A stretch of DNA of 64,000 nucleotides from contig RHLH01000001.1 of NCBI GenBank assembly GCA_003712165.1, positions 2,949,575 through 3,013,574 of the forward strand, written 5' to 3'. The notes below the pieces were generated by a model, which saw only the letters and a list, made by a program, of their open reading frames with translations, searched no databases and was not told the DNA's origin. The position numbers were made by a program, and so were the translations under genes. Positions within the stretch are counted from its first letter, which is position 1, and each line of letters begins with the position of its first letter. The DNA comes from Phycisphaera sp. (GTDB taxonomy: Bacteria > Planctomycetota > Phycisphaerae > Phycisphaerales > UBA1924). This document shows, piece by piece, positions 23,360 to 31,429 of the stretch.

Positions 23360-26185
23360 TCAGCCGTTGCGGATCGCAGCCTGTGCCGCGGCGAGTCTTG
23401 CGATCGGCACGCGGAATGGCGAGCAGCTGACGTAAGCGAGCCCGATGCGGTGGCAGAAATCGATGCTCGACGGGTCGCCGCCGTGCTCTCCGCAGATGCC
23501 GACTTTCAGGTCGGGGTTGCCGGTCTTGCCGCCCTCGTACCCGGCCTGCACGAGCTGACCCACGCCGGTCTGGTCGAGGCTCTGGAAGGGGTCAACGGGC
23601 AGAACACCCTGGGTGATGTAGTCGGGCAGGAAGGTGTTCACGTCGTCTCGCGAGTAGCCGAACGTGAGCTGCGTCAGGTCGTTGGTGCCGAAGCTGAAGA
23701 AGTCGGCTTCCTGTGCGATCTCCTCGGCGGTCAGAGCCGCGCGAGGTATCTCGATCATCGTCCCGATCTTGATGTCGAGGCGCTTCTTGAACTCCATCTC
23801 CTTCTTGACCTGGGCGATCACGTCCTCGGCTTCCTTGCGGAGCAGGCGGAGTTCCTGCACCGTGCCGACGAGCGGGATCATGATCTCGGGCATCGCACGG
23901 ACCTTCTCGCCCACGCACTCGATCGCGGCCTCGACGATCGCACGGACCTGCATCCGAAGGATCTCGGGGTAGGTCACCGCGAGTCGGCAGCCTCGGTGGC
24001 CGAGCATCGGGTTCAGCTCGTGGAGCATCGCGACGCGCTGCTTGACTTTGGCCACCGGAACACGCATCGAGTCAGCGAGTTCTTTCTGGCTTTCCTTCTC
24101 GTGAGGGAGGAACTCGTGGAGGGGCGGGTCCAAGAGGCGGATCGTCACGGGCAGACCGTTCATCGCGCGGAAGATGCCGATGAAGTCGTCTCGCTGATAG
24201 GGCAGGAGCTTGTCTAGCGCGGCCTCGCGGTCCTCAACACTCTCGGCGAGGATCATCTCGCGCATCGCCTTGATGCGCGGGCCCTCGAAGAACATGTGCT
24301 CGGTTCGGGTGAGCCCGATGCCCTTGGCGCCGAACTCACGGGCTCGCTGGGCGTCCGCGGGGGCGTCCGCGTTTGTGCGGACAGCCATGGTGGCGTACTT
24401 GTCTGCCCAGCGCATGACCTTGGCAAAGTCGCCCGAGAGCTCCGGGGTCACGGTCGAGAGCGCGCCCTCGATGACCTCGCCGGTGCCGCCGTCGATCGAT
24501 ATCTCGTCCTTGCGGCCGAACTTCTTGCCGTTGACGGTGAACGTTCCCTTGGCGGCGTCGATCTGGATCTCACCGGCGCCGGCGACGCAGCACTTGCCCC
24601 AGCCACGCGCGACGACCGCCGCGTGGCTGGTCATGCCGCCCGTCGATGTCAGGATGCCGACAGCCGAGTGCATGCCGTCGACATCTTCAGGAGAGGTCTC
24701 CTTGCGGACGAGGATGACCTTCTCGCCGGCGTGCGCACGCTCGACGGCTTCGTCTGCCGTGAACGCGGGCTTGCCCACCGACGCGCCGGGTGAGGCTGGA
24801 AGACCACGGGTCAGGATGGTCGCGATGCCCTTCTTCTTCTCGTCGAAGCTGGGAAGCAGGAGCTGGACCAGGTCGCCTGCGGGGATGCGCAGGAGCGCCT
24901 CCTTCTCGGTGATGAGCTTCTCCTTCACCATGTCGCACGCGATCTTGACAGCCGCAGCGCCGGTCCGCTTGCCGTTGCGCGTCTGCAGCATGAAGAGCTT
25001 GCCATCCTCGATGGTGAACTCGATGTCCTGCATGTCCTTGTAGTGTTTCTCGAGCTTGGTCTTGTTCTTGATGAGCTGGTCGTAGACCCTTTTGTTCCAT
25101 TTCTTCATTTCGGCAACGGGCTTGGGCGTGCGGATGCCCGCGACGACGTCCTCACCCTGCGCGTTGATCAGGAACTCGCCGTAGAAACTGCTGTTGCCGG
25201 TCGAGGGGTCGCGTGTGAACGCGACACCTGTGCCCGAGGTCTCGCCCATGTTGCCGTAAACCATCGCCTGGACGTTGACCGCGGTGCCGTTGAGCCCGGC
25301 GATGCCCTCGATCCGCCTGTAGCTGATGGCTTTGTCGGCGTTCCAGCTCTTGAAGACCGCCTCGATCGCGAGTTCGAGCTGCTTGAACGGGTTCTGCGGG
25401 AACACGTCGCCCACGTTCTTGCGGTAGACCTCTTTGTACTTCTCGCAGAGTTCCTTCAGCCCCTCGGCGGGGACATCGGTATCGAGCTCCGCGTGATACT
25501 CCGCCTTGATCTCGGCGAACGCGTCCTCGAACTTCTCGTGGTGCACGCCCATCACGACGTCGCCGAACATGTTGATGAGTCGGCGGTACGCGTCGTACGC
25601 GAATCGCTCGTTGCCTGTGCGCTCGGTGAGCGCTTGGACGGATTCATCGGTCAGGCCCAGGTTTAGGATCGTGTCCATCATGCCGGGCATGGAGACCATC
25701 GCGCCCGAGCGGACCGAGACGAGCAGCGGGTTGGACGCATCACCGAACTTCTTGCCGAGTTCCTTCTCGAGCAGCGCCATGCCCTTGGTGACCTCGTTCA
25801 TGAGGCCGTGGGGAAGGCGAGAGCCGCCCTCGTAGTACTTGGCGCAGGTATCGGTGGTAATGGTCATGCCCGGGGGAACGGGCAGACCGATGGAGGTCAT
25901 CTCGGCGAGGTTGGCGCCCTTGCCGCCCAGGAGCTGCTTCATGGTGCCGTCGCCGTCGGTGCGCTTGGCGCCGAATGAGTAGACCATCTTGCCCGACTTG
26001 GCGGGCTTGGGGACGACCTTGCGGCCGCTGGCGCGCTTCACTCGGCCCTTGGCTGCCTTGCTCGCCTTCTTCTTGGATGCTTTCTTTGCTGCTGACTTTT
26101 TCGCGACTTTCTTAGTAGCCTTCTTCTTGGCCGATTTCTTCGCGGCTTTCTTGGTTGATTTCTTGGCGGTCGACTTCTTGGCCAT
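23360..26185 (-). CDS. ppdK: Pyruvate, phosphate dikinase with histone-H1-like N-terminal tail
   Basis: Interconverts pyruvate, ATP and phosphate with PEP, AMP and pyrophosphate. The ATP-grasp domain starts near residue 67 (KMVYSFG, LLGGKGANLAEM). The central phosphohistidine domain has GGMTSHAAVVARGWG, and the PEP-binding barrel has GICGEHGGDP with the catalytic Cys. The product is 941 residues from ATG 26185. The first about 66 residues are an extra tail of repeated Ala-Lys-Lys and Ser-Lys-Lys units, absent from usual PPDKs, which start near the MVYSFG block. The tail is Lys-rich like bacterial H1-type proteins. DNA or RNA association is inferred, not shown. Confidence 0.94.
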   Translation of the reverse strand: MAKKSTAKKSTKKAAKKSAKKKATKKVAKKSAAKKASKKKASKAAKGRVKRASGRKVVPKPAKSGKMVYSFGAKRTDGDGTMKQLLGGKGANLAEMTSIGLPVPPGMTITTDTCAKYYEGGSRLPHGLMNEVTKGMALLEKELGKKFGDASNPLLVSVRSGAMVSMPGMMDTILNLGLTDESVQALTERTGNERFAYDAYRRLINMFGDVVMGVHHEKFEDAFAEIKAEYHAELDTDVPAEGLKELCEKYKEVYRKNVGDVFPQNPFKQLELAIEAVFKSWNADKAISYRRIEGIAGLNGTAVNVQAMVYGNMGETSGTGVAFTRDPSTGNSSFYGEFLINAQGEDVVAGIRTPKPVAEMKKWNKRVYDQLIKNKTKLEKHYKDMQDIEFTIEDGKLFMLQTRNGKRTGAAAVKIACDMVKEKLITEKEALLRIPAGDLVQLLLPSFDEKKKGIATILTRGLPASPGASVGKPAFTADEAVERAHAGEKVILVRKETSPEDVDGMHSAVGILTSTGGMTSHAAVVARGWGKCCVAGAGEIQIDAAKGTFTVNGKKFGRKDEISIDGGTGEVIEGALSTVTPELSGDFAKVMRWADKYATMAVRTNADAPADAQRAREFGAKGIGLTRTEHMFFEGPRIKAMREMILAESVEDREAALDKLLPYQRDDFIGIFRAMNGLPVTIRLLDPPLHEFLPHEKESQKELADSMRVPVAKVKQRVAMLHELNPMLGHRGCRLAVTYPEILRMQVRAIVEAAIECVGEKVRAMPEIMIPLVGTVQELRLLRKEAEDVIAQVKKEMEFKKRLDIKIGTMIEIPRAALTAEEIAQEADFFSFGTNDLTQLTFGYSRDDVNTFLPDYITQGVLPVDPFQSLDQTGVGQLVQAGYEGGKTGNPDLKVGICGEHGGDPSSIDFCHRIGLAYVSCSPFRVPIARLAAAQAAIRNG

Positions 26186-26327
26186 CTGGAGGGATCCTCT
26201 TGGTGGGGGTGTCTCTCGGTCTCTGGGGCTTGACGCCGGCGCCGCGGGGCTCTTTGGAGCCCTGCGCGCAAACGACCAGATTCTAGGTAGGAAAGGCGCC
26301 AATGTCCGGTGAAACCGGCACATACCA

Positions 26328-27707
26328 TTGCACGTGACCCTGATCGACACACGCCAAGCCGGTCCAGCCAGGCCCGACGCCAAAACGATCATCGCGCGCT
26401 GGCCCAAGGGCACCCCCCTGGCCGCCTGCATTGCTGGTGATCAAAGCGGCAGGACCAGATATTCGCTCTTTGCGCGACCAGAAGAAGTCCGCACAGCCGC
26501 CACGCTCGACGAGTTGAGCCAGTTCATCACGCGTGAGGGCCGTTGTATACAGAGCGATTCCCATTTCGGACCGGGCTGGGTTGTTTCGATTGGCTACGCG
26601 GTCGGCCGAGAGATCGAGCCGACCACCGTCGGCGAGGGCTGTATACAGAGCAAAGCACCGGCGATCACCGCCGCGAGAATCGAGTCGGGTTACATCCACG
26701 ACAACCGGACGGGTGAGATCACCGGGTTCGGTTCCCCGCCGCCGTTGTGCCAGGAGCAAGTCGAGCCGGACAGATACACGATTGGATCTGCACAAGGGCT
26801 CGATCAGCGGGATGCGTACACGGACGCCGTGCGCAGGGTCGTGGAGTTGATCCGGGCTGGAGACGCGTTCCAGGTGAATCTCGCCCATCGGCTGAGCGCG
26901 GCGTTTTCCGGGTCAGCGCGGGCGTTCGCAAGGAACCTCACCGACACGCTGAAACCCTGGCACGGCTGTTACATTGAGCTGCCCTCGGTTGCCGACTCAC
27001 CGATCGGCGCGATCGCCTCGCTCAGCCCGGAGCTGTTCCTCGAACTCACATCTCATGGCAATGTACGAACTCGGCCCATGAAGGGGACGCGTTCTGGAAG
27101 CACACCGCCGGGAGAGCTTGACCTATCGCCCAAGGACAACGCCGAACTCGCGATGATCGTGGACCTCATGCGGAACGATCTTGGCAGGGTCTGCGGGTTC
27201 GGCTCGGTTCGCGTGACCGACGAGCGTTCCATCGAGCCCCACGGCGGGTCGGCCGACTCGCCTTCGCTCTGGCAGGGCGTCGCAACGATCGAGGGCTCGC
27301 TTCGCGACGGGCTGGGCGTGATCGACCTGGTCCGTGCAGCGTTCCCGCCCGGGTCGATCACCGGCGCCCCCAAGGTCCGCGCGATGCAGATCATCGACGA
27401 ACTAGAGCCCTCGCTCGGGTTTGATGCGTCGTTGCCCGCCCGGGGGCCCTACTGCGGCGCGTGCGGCTATATCGGCGACGACGGCAGCGCATCGCTCAAC
27501 GTCGCGATCCGCACCGCAATCTTCACGGGCGCTTCAAACGGCGCAGGTGAAGTGTCAGGCGGAACCGTCCACTACCCGGTCGGCGCGGGGATCGTCGCGG
27601 ACTCGGACCCGCAGTCCGAGTGGCGCGAAACGCTGGACAAAGCCAAGCCCTTCCTCGATCTGTGCGGATCAGGCAGCGAAGACAGCGTGCTCGGAACCGA
27701 ACACTGA
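26328..27707 (+). CDS. pabB: Aminodeoxychorismate synthase component I (chorismate-binding)
   Basis: Chorismate-utilising enzyme of the PabB/TrpE family. The catalytic half shows GDAFQVNLAHRLS, RTRPMKGTRSG, ELAMIVDLMRNDLGRVC, FPPGSITGAPKVRAMQIID and GPYCGACGYIGDDG. At 459 residues without a fused lyase it fits PabB, which makes aminodeoxychorismate for folate. TrpE is possible, but the motif spelling (SITGAPK) is PabB-like. The start is TTG 26328, with GTG 26334 as a close alternative. Its last 39 bp overlap the convergent glycosyltransferase gene. Confidence 0.88.
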   Translation: MHVTLIDTRQAGPARPDAKTIIARWPKGTPLAACIAGDQSGRTRYSLFARPEEVRTAATLDELSQFITREGRCIQSDSHFGPGWVVSIGYAVGREIEPTTVGEGCIQSKAPAITAARIESGYIHDNRTGEITGFGSPPPLCQEQVEPDRYTIGSAQGLDQRDAYTDAVRRVVELIRAGDAFQVNLAHRLSAAFSGSARAFARNLTDTLKPWHGCYIELPSVADSPIGAIASLSPELFLELTSHGNVRTRPMKGTRSGSTPPGELDLSPKDNAELAMIVDLMRNDLGRVCGFGSVRVTDERSIEPHGGSADSPSLWQGVATIEGSLRDGLGVIDLVRAAFPPGSITGAPKVRAMQIIDELEPSLGFDASLPARGPYCGACGYIGDDGSASLNVAIRTAIFTGASNGAGEVSGGTVHYPVGAGIVADSDPQSEWRETLDKAKPFLDLCGSGSEDSVLGTEH

Positions 27708-28790
27708 CTGGAGCTTCGCGTCGAGCCAGGGTGCGATCGTGGGCACGCCTTGCTCACCGCCTTCGAGCGCGTCGATCATCGGGCCGGGCGACATGGTTGC
27801 GATGAGCTTGCAGTCGCCACCCGCTTTCACCTCGCGGAGCGCGAGATCTCGCATCGCCTTGCGTACAACGTGGGCGTTCTTGCCCTCGCTGACCAGTTGA
27901 GCTGAGGCGGCGCCGAGCGGCATGCGCTTCTTGATCGCCTCGCGAGCCTGTTTCTGCCCCGTGAACCTCTCCCACATCGCGTCATCCATCGGTGTGTGTC
28001 GCTGCATATCAAGCGTTCGTTTCAGCTCCTGAAGTCCTCGCTCGAAGCCCGCCATCGCGTTTTCTTTCTCTGCGATGACTCGGCACCGGCTGATGCATGT
28101 GTCAAGCTCTTGCTCGAGCATGTTCATCGGTGCGTACCGCTGGCAGACCCAGCCGTTGTTGCGGACGAGCCGCTCGACGATCAGGTTTATGTCCCTGTTG
28201 CCCCTGGCTTTCCTGTGCAGCACGCGGAAAATCTGGCTGAACTGAGTGCGCTTGCCCGAGAGCAGGAGCCTTGCGCAGAAGTCGTACTCCTCGGCGTAGA
28301 ACCCGAAGGACTCGTCGTACCCGCCCAGATCGAGGAACACGTCTCGGCGGATCGCGACGCCGCAGCCCACGAAAACCTCCGGCAGCCCGCCGTCTTCTCT
28401 TCGTTCGATCGCGTCCTCGTTCTGACCGAGGAAGATGTCCGCGCTGACCGCGGCGACATCGTCCGGGGCACGCCTTAGCGAGACCTCGAACCCCGAATCG
28501 AGCGGCGCAGAATCATCGTCGAGCATGACGAGCCAGTCGCATCTTTCGTCGGCTGCTCTTGCGCCGTAGTTCCGCGCCGAGGCGCCCAGGTTGTCGTCGA
28601 GCCGGACGGTCCGGATGCGTGTGCCGCAGGGGAGCTGCTCGGGCAATTCGACTGGCGTCGTCGATGCGTTGTCGACGACGACAACTTCGGCGCCGCCCAT
28701 GCCGATCTGCGGGCCGAGCCTGTTGATCTCGCCCAGCGTGCGCATGAGTTCTTCGTGCCTGTCCCGAGTCGGAATGATGTACCCGATCAT
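27669..28790 (-). CDS. Glycosyltransferase family 2 protein
   Basis: GT-A-fold glycosyltransferase of 373 residues. IGYIIPTRDRHEEL opens the nucleotide-binding region. VVVVDNASTTP, NLGASARNYGA and WLVMLDDDSAP (DDD metal-binding motif) follow, and GGYDESFGFYAEEYDF is the acceptor-side block. The C-terminal 130 residues are a helical extension without a family match. It is last in a three-gene minus-strand unit with 4-bp start/stop overlaps (after the HldE-like gene and the sulfotransferase). It probably builds a surface glycan. Confidence 0.88.
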   Translation of the reverse strand: MIGYIIPTRDRHEELMRTLGEINRLGPQIGMGGAEVVVVDNASTTPVELPEQLPCGTRIRTVRLDDNLGASARNYGARAADERCDWLVMLDDDSAPLDSGFEVSLRRAPDDVAAVSADIFLGQNEDAIERREDGGLPEVFVGCGVAIRRDVFLDLGGYDESFGFYAEEYDFCARLLLSGKRTQFSQIFRVLHRKARGNRDINLIVERLVRNNGWVCQRYAPMNMLEQELDTCISRCRVIAEKENAMAGFERGLQELKRTLDMQRHTPMDDAMWERFTGQKQAREAIKKRMPLGAASAQLVSEGKNAHVVRKAMRDLALREVKAGGDCKLIATMSPGPMIDALEGGEQGVPTIAPWLDAKLQSVFGSEHAVFAA

Positions 28791-29725
28791 GTCATTGGCT
28801 CCACGATTCCCCTGTCATATCCAAATTCCTCGAGCAGCACACCAGCACGCTCGTCGAACTCCTGCATCTGACCAACGGTGAACCAGTTCTTCCAATCCCC
28901 GGCAACACCCTTGCGGAAGAAACTCTCTCTGTCTTCGTGACCCGCTTCCCGACCGCCCGAGAGCACACGGAAAGAGGCGGCATCGACGCATGCTGCGACC
29001 TGACCGGGCGTCACGCCAACGCCTGAGCCGCCCGAAATGAACCGGAGCATCTCAAGAACTACCTCGTAGGGCTCGGCGAGCAGATCCTCATAGCGAACAC
29101 ACAGCGTGTGCTCAAACAGAGACTTTGCTTCGAGCACCGAGCTGTTCACATCGATCCAGCTGTTGAGTGTCATCTCGTAGATGTGGTCTGGGATGACGCG
29201 ATCGAGGAGTTGCTGCTCCGCCTGGAGATCTTCCGGCGCAGCCCCGCAGACCCCGCCCGCCCATCGTTGTCGGGCAACATTGAGCGCGTGCGCAGCGGCG
29301 CTCACAATAACATCGCGCCCATCACGGATGAGGTGCACCAGCCGGATAGACGCGTCGTACTCGGCAAGCATCTCAAGCGAATGCCCGGCCGTGCCCGGAT
29401 AGGGCGTGAATTTCTCGCCGTAGAGCGGTTTCCCGGTCTCTGCCGAGCACCGCGACGCGATCGCATCGGCCAGGTCAAACACCAGTTCTCGCCTGAACCG
29501 CTCGCTTGGTTTATCAATACCCAGGTGCTGCAAGAGGTGTGTCGCGGTCTGCTCGACCGTGATATGGGGCCCGGTTGGGTTGCTCGGCCGAAAGTGACTA
29601 CCAAAGAGCCGGGACTCACCGCAGTGCAAGTCTTTGTGCGCACCGATGAGTCTCTGCACCCATGTTGTTCCGCTCTTGTAGTTCGCGAAGAGCACAAACC
29701 GGATAGGGCGGCTGTTGATTCTCAT
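28787..29725 (-). CDS. Sulfotransferase
   Basis: PAPS-dependent sulfotransferase of 312 residues. The 5'-phosphosulfate loop is FANYKSGTTWVQRLI near the start, and the 3'-phosphate region is VHLIRDGRDVIVSAA at about 120-134. A later YEDLLAEPYEV and a Lys/Gly-containing end block (RKGVAGDWKNWFT) match the family. The start at ATG 29725 overlaps the stop of the HldE-like gene by 4 bp and is preferred over upstream codons that translate to non-conserved Arg-rich sequence. Its location suggests sulfation of the glycan made by this locus. Confidence 0.86.
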   Translation of the reverse strand: MRINSRPIRFVLFANYKSGTTWVQRLIGAHKDLHCGESRLFGSHFRPSNPTGPHITVEQTATHLLQHLGIDKPSERFRRELVFDLADAIASRCSAETGKPLYGEKFTPYPGTAGHSLEMLAEYDASIRLVHLIRDGRDVIVSAAAHALNVARQRWAGGVCGAAPEDLQAEQQLLDRVIPDHIYEMTLNSWIDVNSSVLEAKSLFEHTLCVRYEDLLAEPYEVVLEMLRFISGGSGVGVTPGQVAACVDAASFRVLSGGREAGHEDRESFFRKGVAGDWKNWFTVGQMQEFDERAGVLLEEFGYDRGIVEPMT

Positions 29726-31359
29726 GAGACGCGTCTCGCCTGAAGAGACGCATCGACAACGTCGGCGTGCGCAAAGGTCAGGTTCGCAGCGTGGAGCCGC
29801 CCGATGAGTCGGCGGATGTCCGTCGCCGAGACGGGCAGGTTGCCCATCCGCCCGGCCTGCACGCACGAAGCCGCGGCTCCGATGAACGCCGCCGCCTGCG
29901 CCGAGGCCCCTGATGCCCTGGCAAGCGACGCCGAAGCGAGCAACGCATCGCCGCACCCGAGCGGATCGACCGCGGCTCCCAAGAGCGCGGGCACGTGCTC
30001 GGCTTTGAGCCTGGTCGCAAACGGCGCGTCGGATTCCGACTCGCCCGGGATCGGATCGAAACTAATCAGACCCTCTGGGCCCATCGTGACGATCGCCTCT
30101 GCGGCGCCCGTCTCCTGCAGCAGGTGCCAGGCTGCGGTTGAGAGAGCTTCATCGAACGAACGCAGCGCACCGCGGAGTTCTGCCTCGCTCGGCGTGAGCA
30201 GATCGAGCCCGCGCATCGAGAGCAAGTCGGCTCGGCTGCCGCTGACGTCGCCCGCCGTGAAATCGCAGCGGTTCTTCAGCGTTTTACATACGCGGCGCAG
30301 CGTCTGGTTCGACATGAGCCCGAGCCCGAAGTCGGCGACGATGCCCACGTCATCCTCGATCCCCTCGGCGACGAGGGAAACAAACTGATCCTGCTGCGCC
30401 GCGTCGAGGACATAGGGTCTGACGAGGTCGACCTTGACCACTTTCTGCGTGCCAACAACGAAGCGCTGCTTCTCCGGGATCGGGCTTGCCAATCTGAGCG
30501 CACGGATCTCGACACCGTCTGCCATGAGGCGCCGCTGGAGTTCCGTGCCTTCTTCGCCCTCGGGCAGCGCGGTGATCAGCACGGGCCTTGCGCCCATCGC
30601 GGCGCAGTGTCTGGCGATGATCGCCGCCCCGCCGTCGTAGCATCTTGTCTCGAGGGGCCTGAGCGTCAGCATAGGCCCTTCGCCCGCGACGTCGGGTCTG
30701 TCGCAGAGCACGTACGTATCTCGGATTGTTTCACCCACGACGACGACGCGCTTGCCGCGAAAGCCGGAGATCACCTCGCCCAGCGCGTCCTCGTCGAGCC
30801 CCGGGTCACTCAGCAGGGACATGAGCCTCGAATGGAACGGATCCATCGACTGCCCGAGCGAGTCGATGAGCGCGGTGGAGCTGAAGACGATGTCACCCGA
30901 GCTGAAGACGACGCGTCCGCCGCCTCGCTCGACGGCTTCGCGTTCGGTGCGGAACCTCGGGTCGTCGTTTGATTCGTACTCCCGGCCCTTAATGTACACA
31001 TCCGGGCGCAAGGCTTCGAGCATCTCCATAGCGGTCTTGTTCTGATCGATGTAGACCAGGTCAACGAGATCGAGCTCGGCGAGGTTCTCTGCGCGAAGCT
31101 CCTCGGGGATCAGCGGTCGCCCGGCGCCCTTGGCGATCTGGGCATCACCCGTGAGCGAGACAAGCAGGACGTCGCCCATCGCCTTGGCCTGCCTGAGGTG
31201 GCGGATGTGGCCCGGGTGGACGATGTCGAAGCAGCCGTGGCAGACGACGAGCGATCTGCCCTGAGCGCGCAGCCGTTGGCGCACGACGAGCAGCTCGTCG
31301 AGCGCGAGGATCTTCTGCCCGGGATGGCCCTGGCTCTCTGCCCGATTCATCTCGACCAT
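29722..31359 (-). CDS. HldE-like bifunctional nucleotidyltransferase-PfkB kinase, reversed domain order
   Basis: Residues about 38-165 are a cytidylyltransferase-like domain with VVCHGCFDIVHPGHIRHL (HxGH at 48-51) and a kinase-independent GREYES block. Residues about 200-530 are a PfkB sugar kinase with GEGPMLTLRP, YDGGAAIIARH and DPLGCGDALLASASLA (catalytic Asp). In E. coli HldE the kinase comes first; here the transferase does. The enzyme may make ADP-heptose or a related nucleotide sugar. Substrate is not certain. It heads the operon with a sulfotransferase and GT2, and diverges from the next gene by 70 bp. Confidence 0.83.
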   Translation of the reverse strand: MVEMNRAESQGHPGQKILALDELLVVRQRLRAQGRSLVVCHGCFDIVHPGHIRHLRQAKAMGDVLLVSLTGDAQIAKGAGRPLIPEELRAENLAELDLVDLVYIDQNKTAMEMLEALRPDVYIKGREYESNDDPRFRTEREAVERGGGRVVFSSGDIVFSSTALIDSLGQSMDPFHSRLMSLLSDPGLDEDALGEVISGFRGKRVVVVGETIRDTYVLCDRPDVAGEGPMLTLRPLETRCYDGGAAIIARHCAAMGARPVLITALPEGEEGTELQRRLMADGVEIRALRLASPIPEKQRFVVGTQKVVKVDLVRPYVLDAAQQDQFVSLVAEGIEDDVGIVADFGLGLMSNQTLRRVCKTLKNRCDFTAGDVSGSRADLLSMRGLDLLTPSEAELRGALRSFDEALSTAAWHLLQETGAAEAIVTMGPEGLISFDPIPGESESDAPFATRLKAEHVPALLGAAVDPLGCGDALLASASLARASGASAQAAAFIGAAASCVQAGRMGNLPVSATDIRRLIGRLHAANLTFAHADVVDASLQARRVS

Positions 31360-31429
31360 CTATCGGCCCAAAACCGCGATCAGCAGCAGGATTTGGCCCG
31401 CTTTGCCCCCCCTTGCCGATGGGGACCCA

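Noticed and set aside
24210-25043. Plus-strand ORF of 277 codons over ppdK
   Set aside because: Antisense to conserved PPDK sequence, with no recognisable domain.
26247-26262. GGGCTC-TTTG-GAGCCC hairpin upstream of ppdK
   Set aside because: No T-run and no known riboswitch shape; may be a chance GC-rich palindrome.
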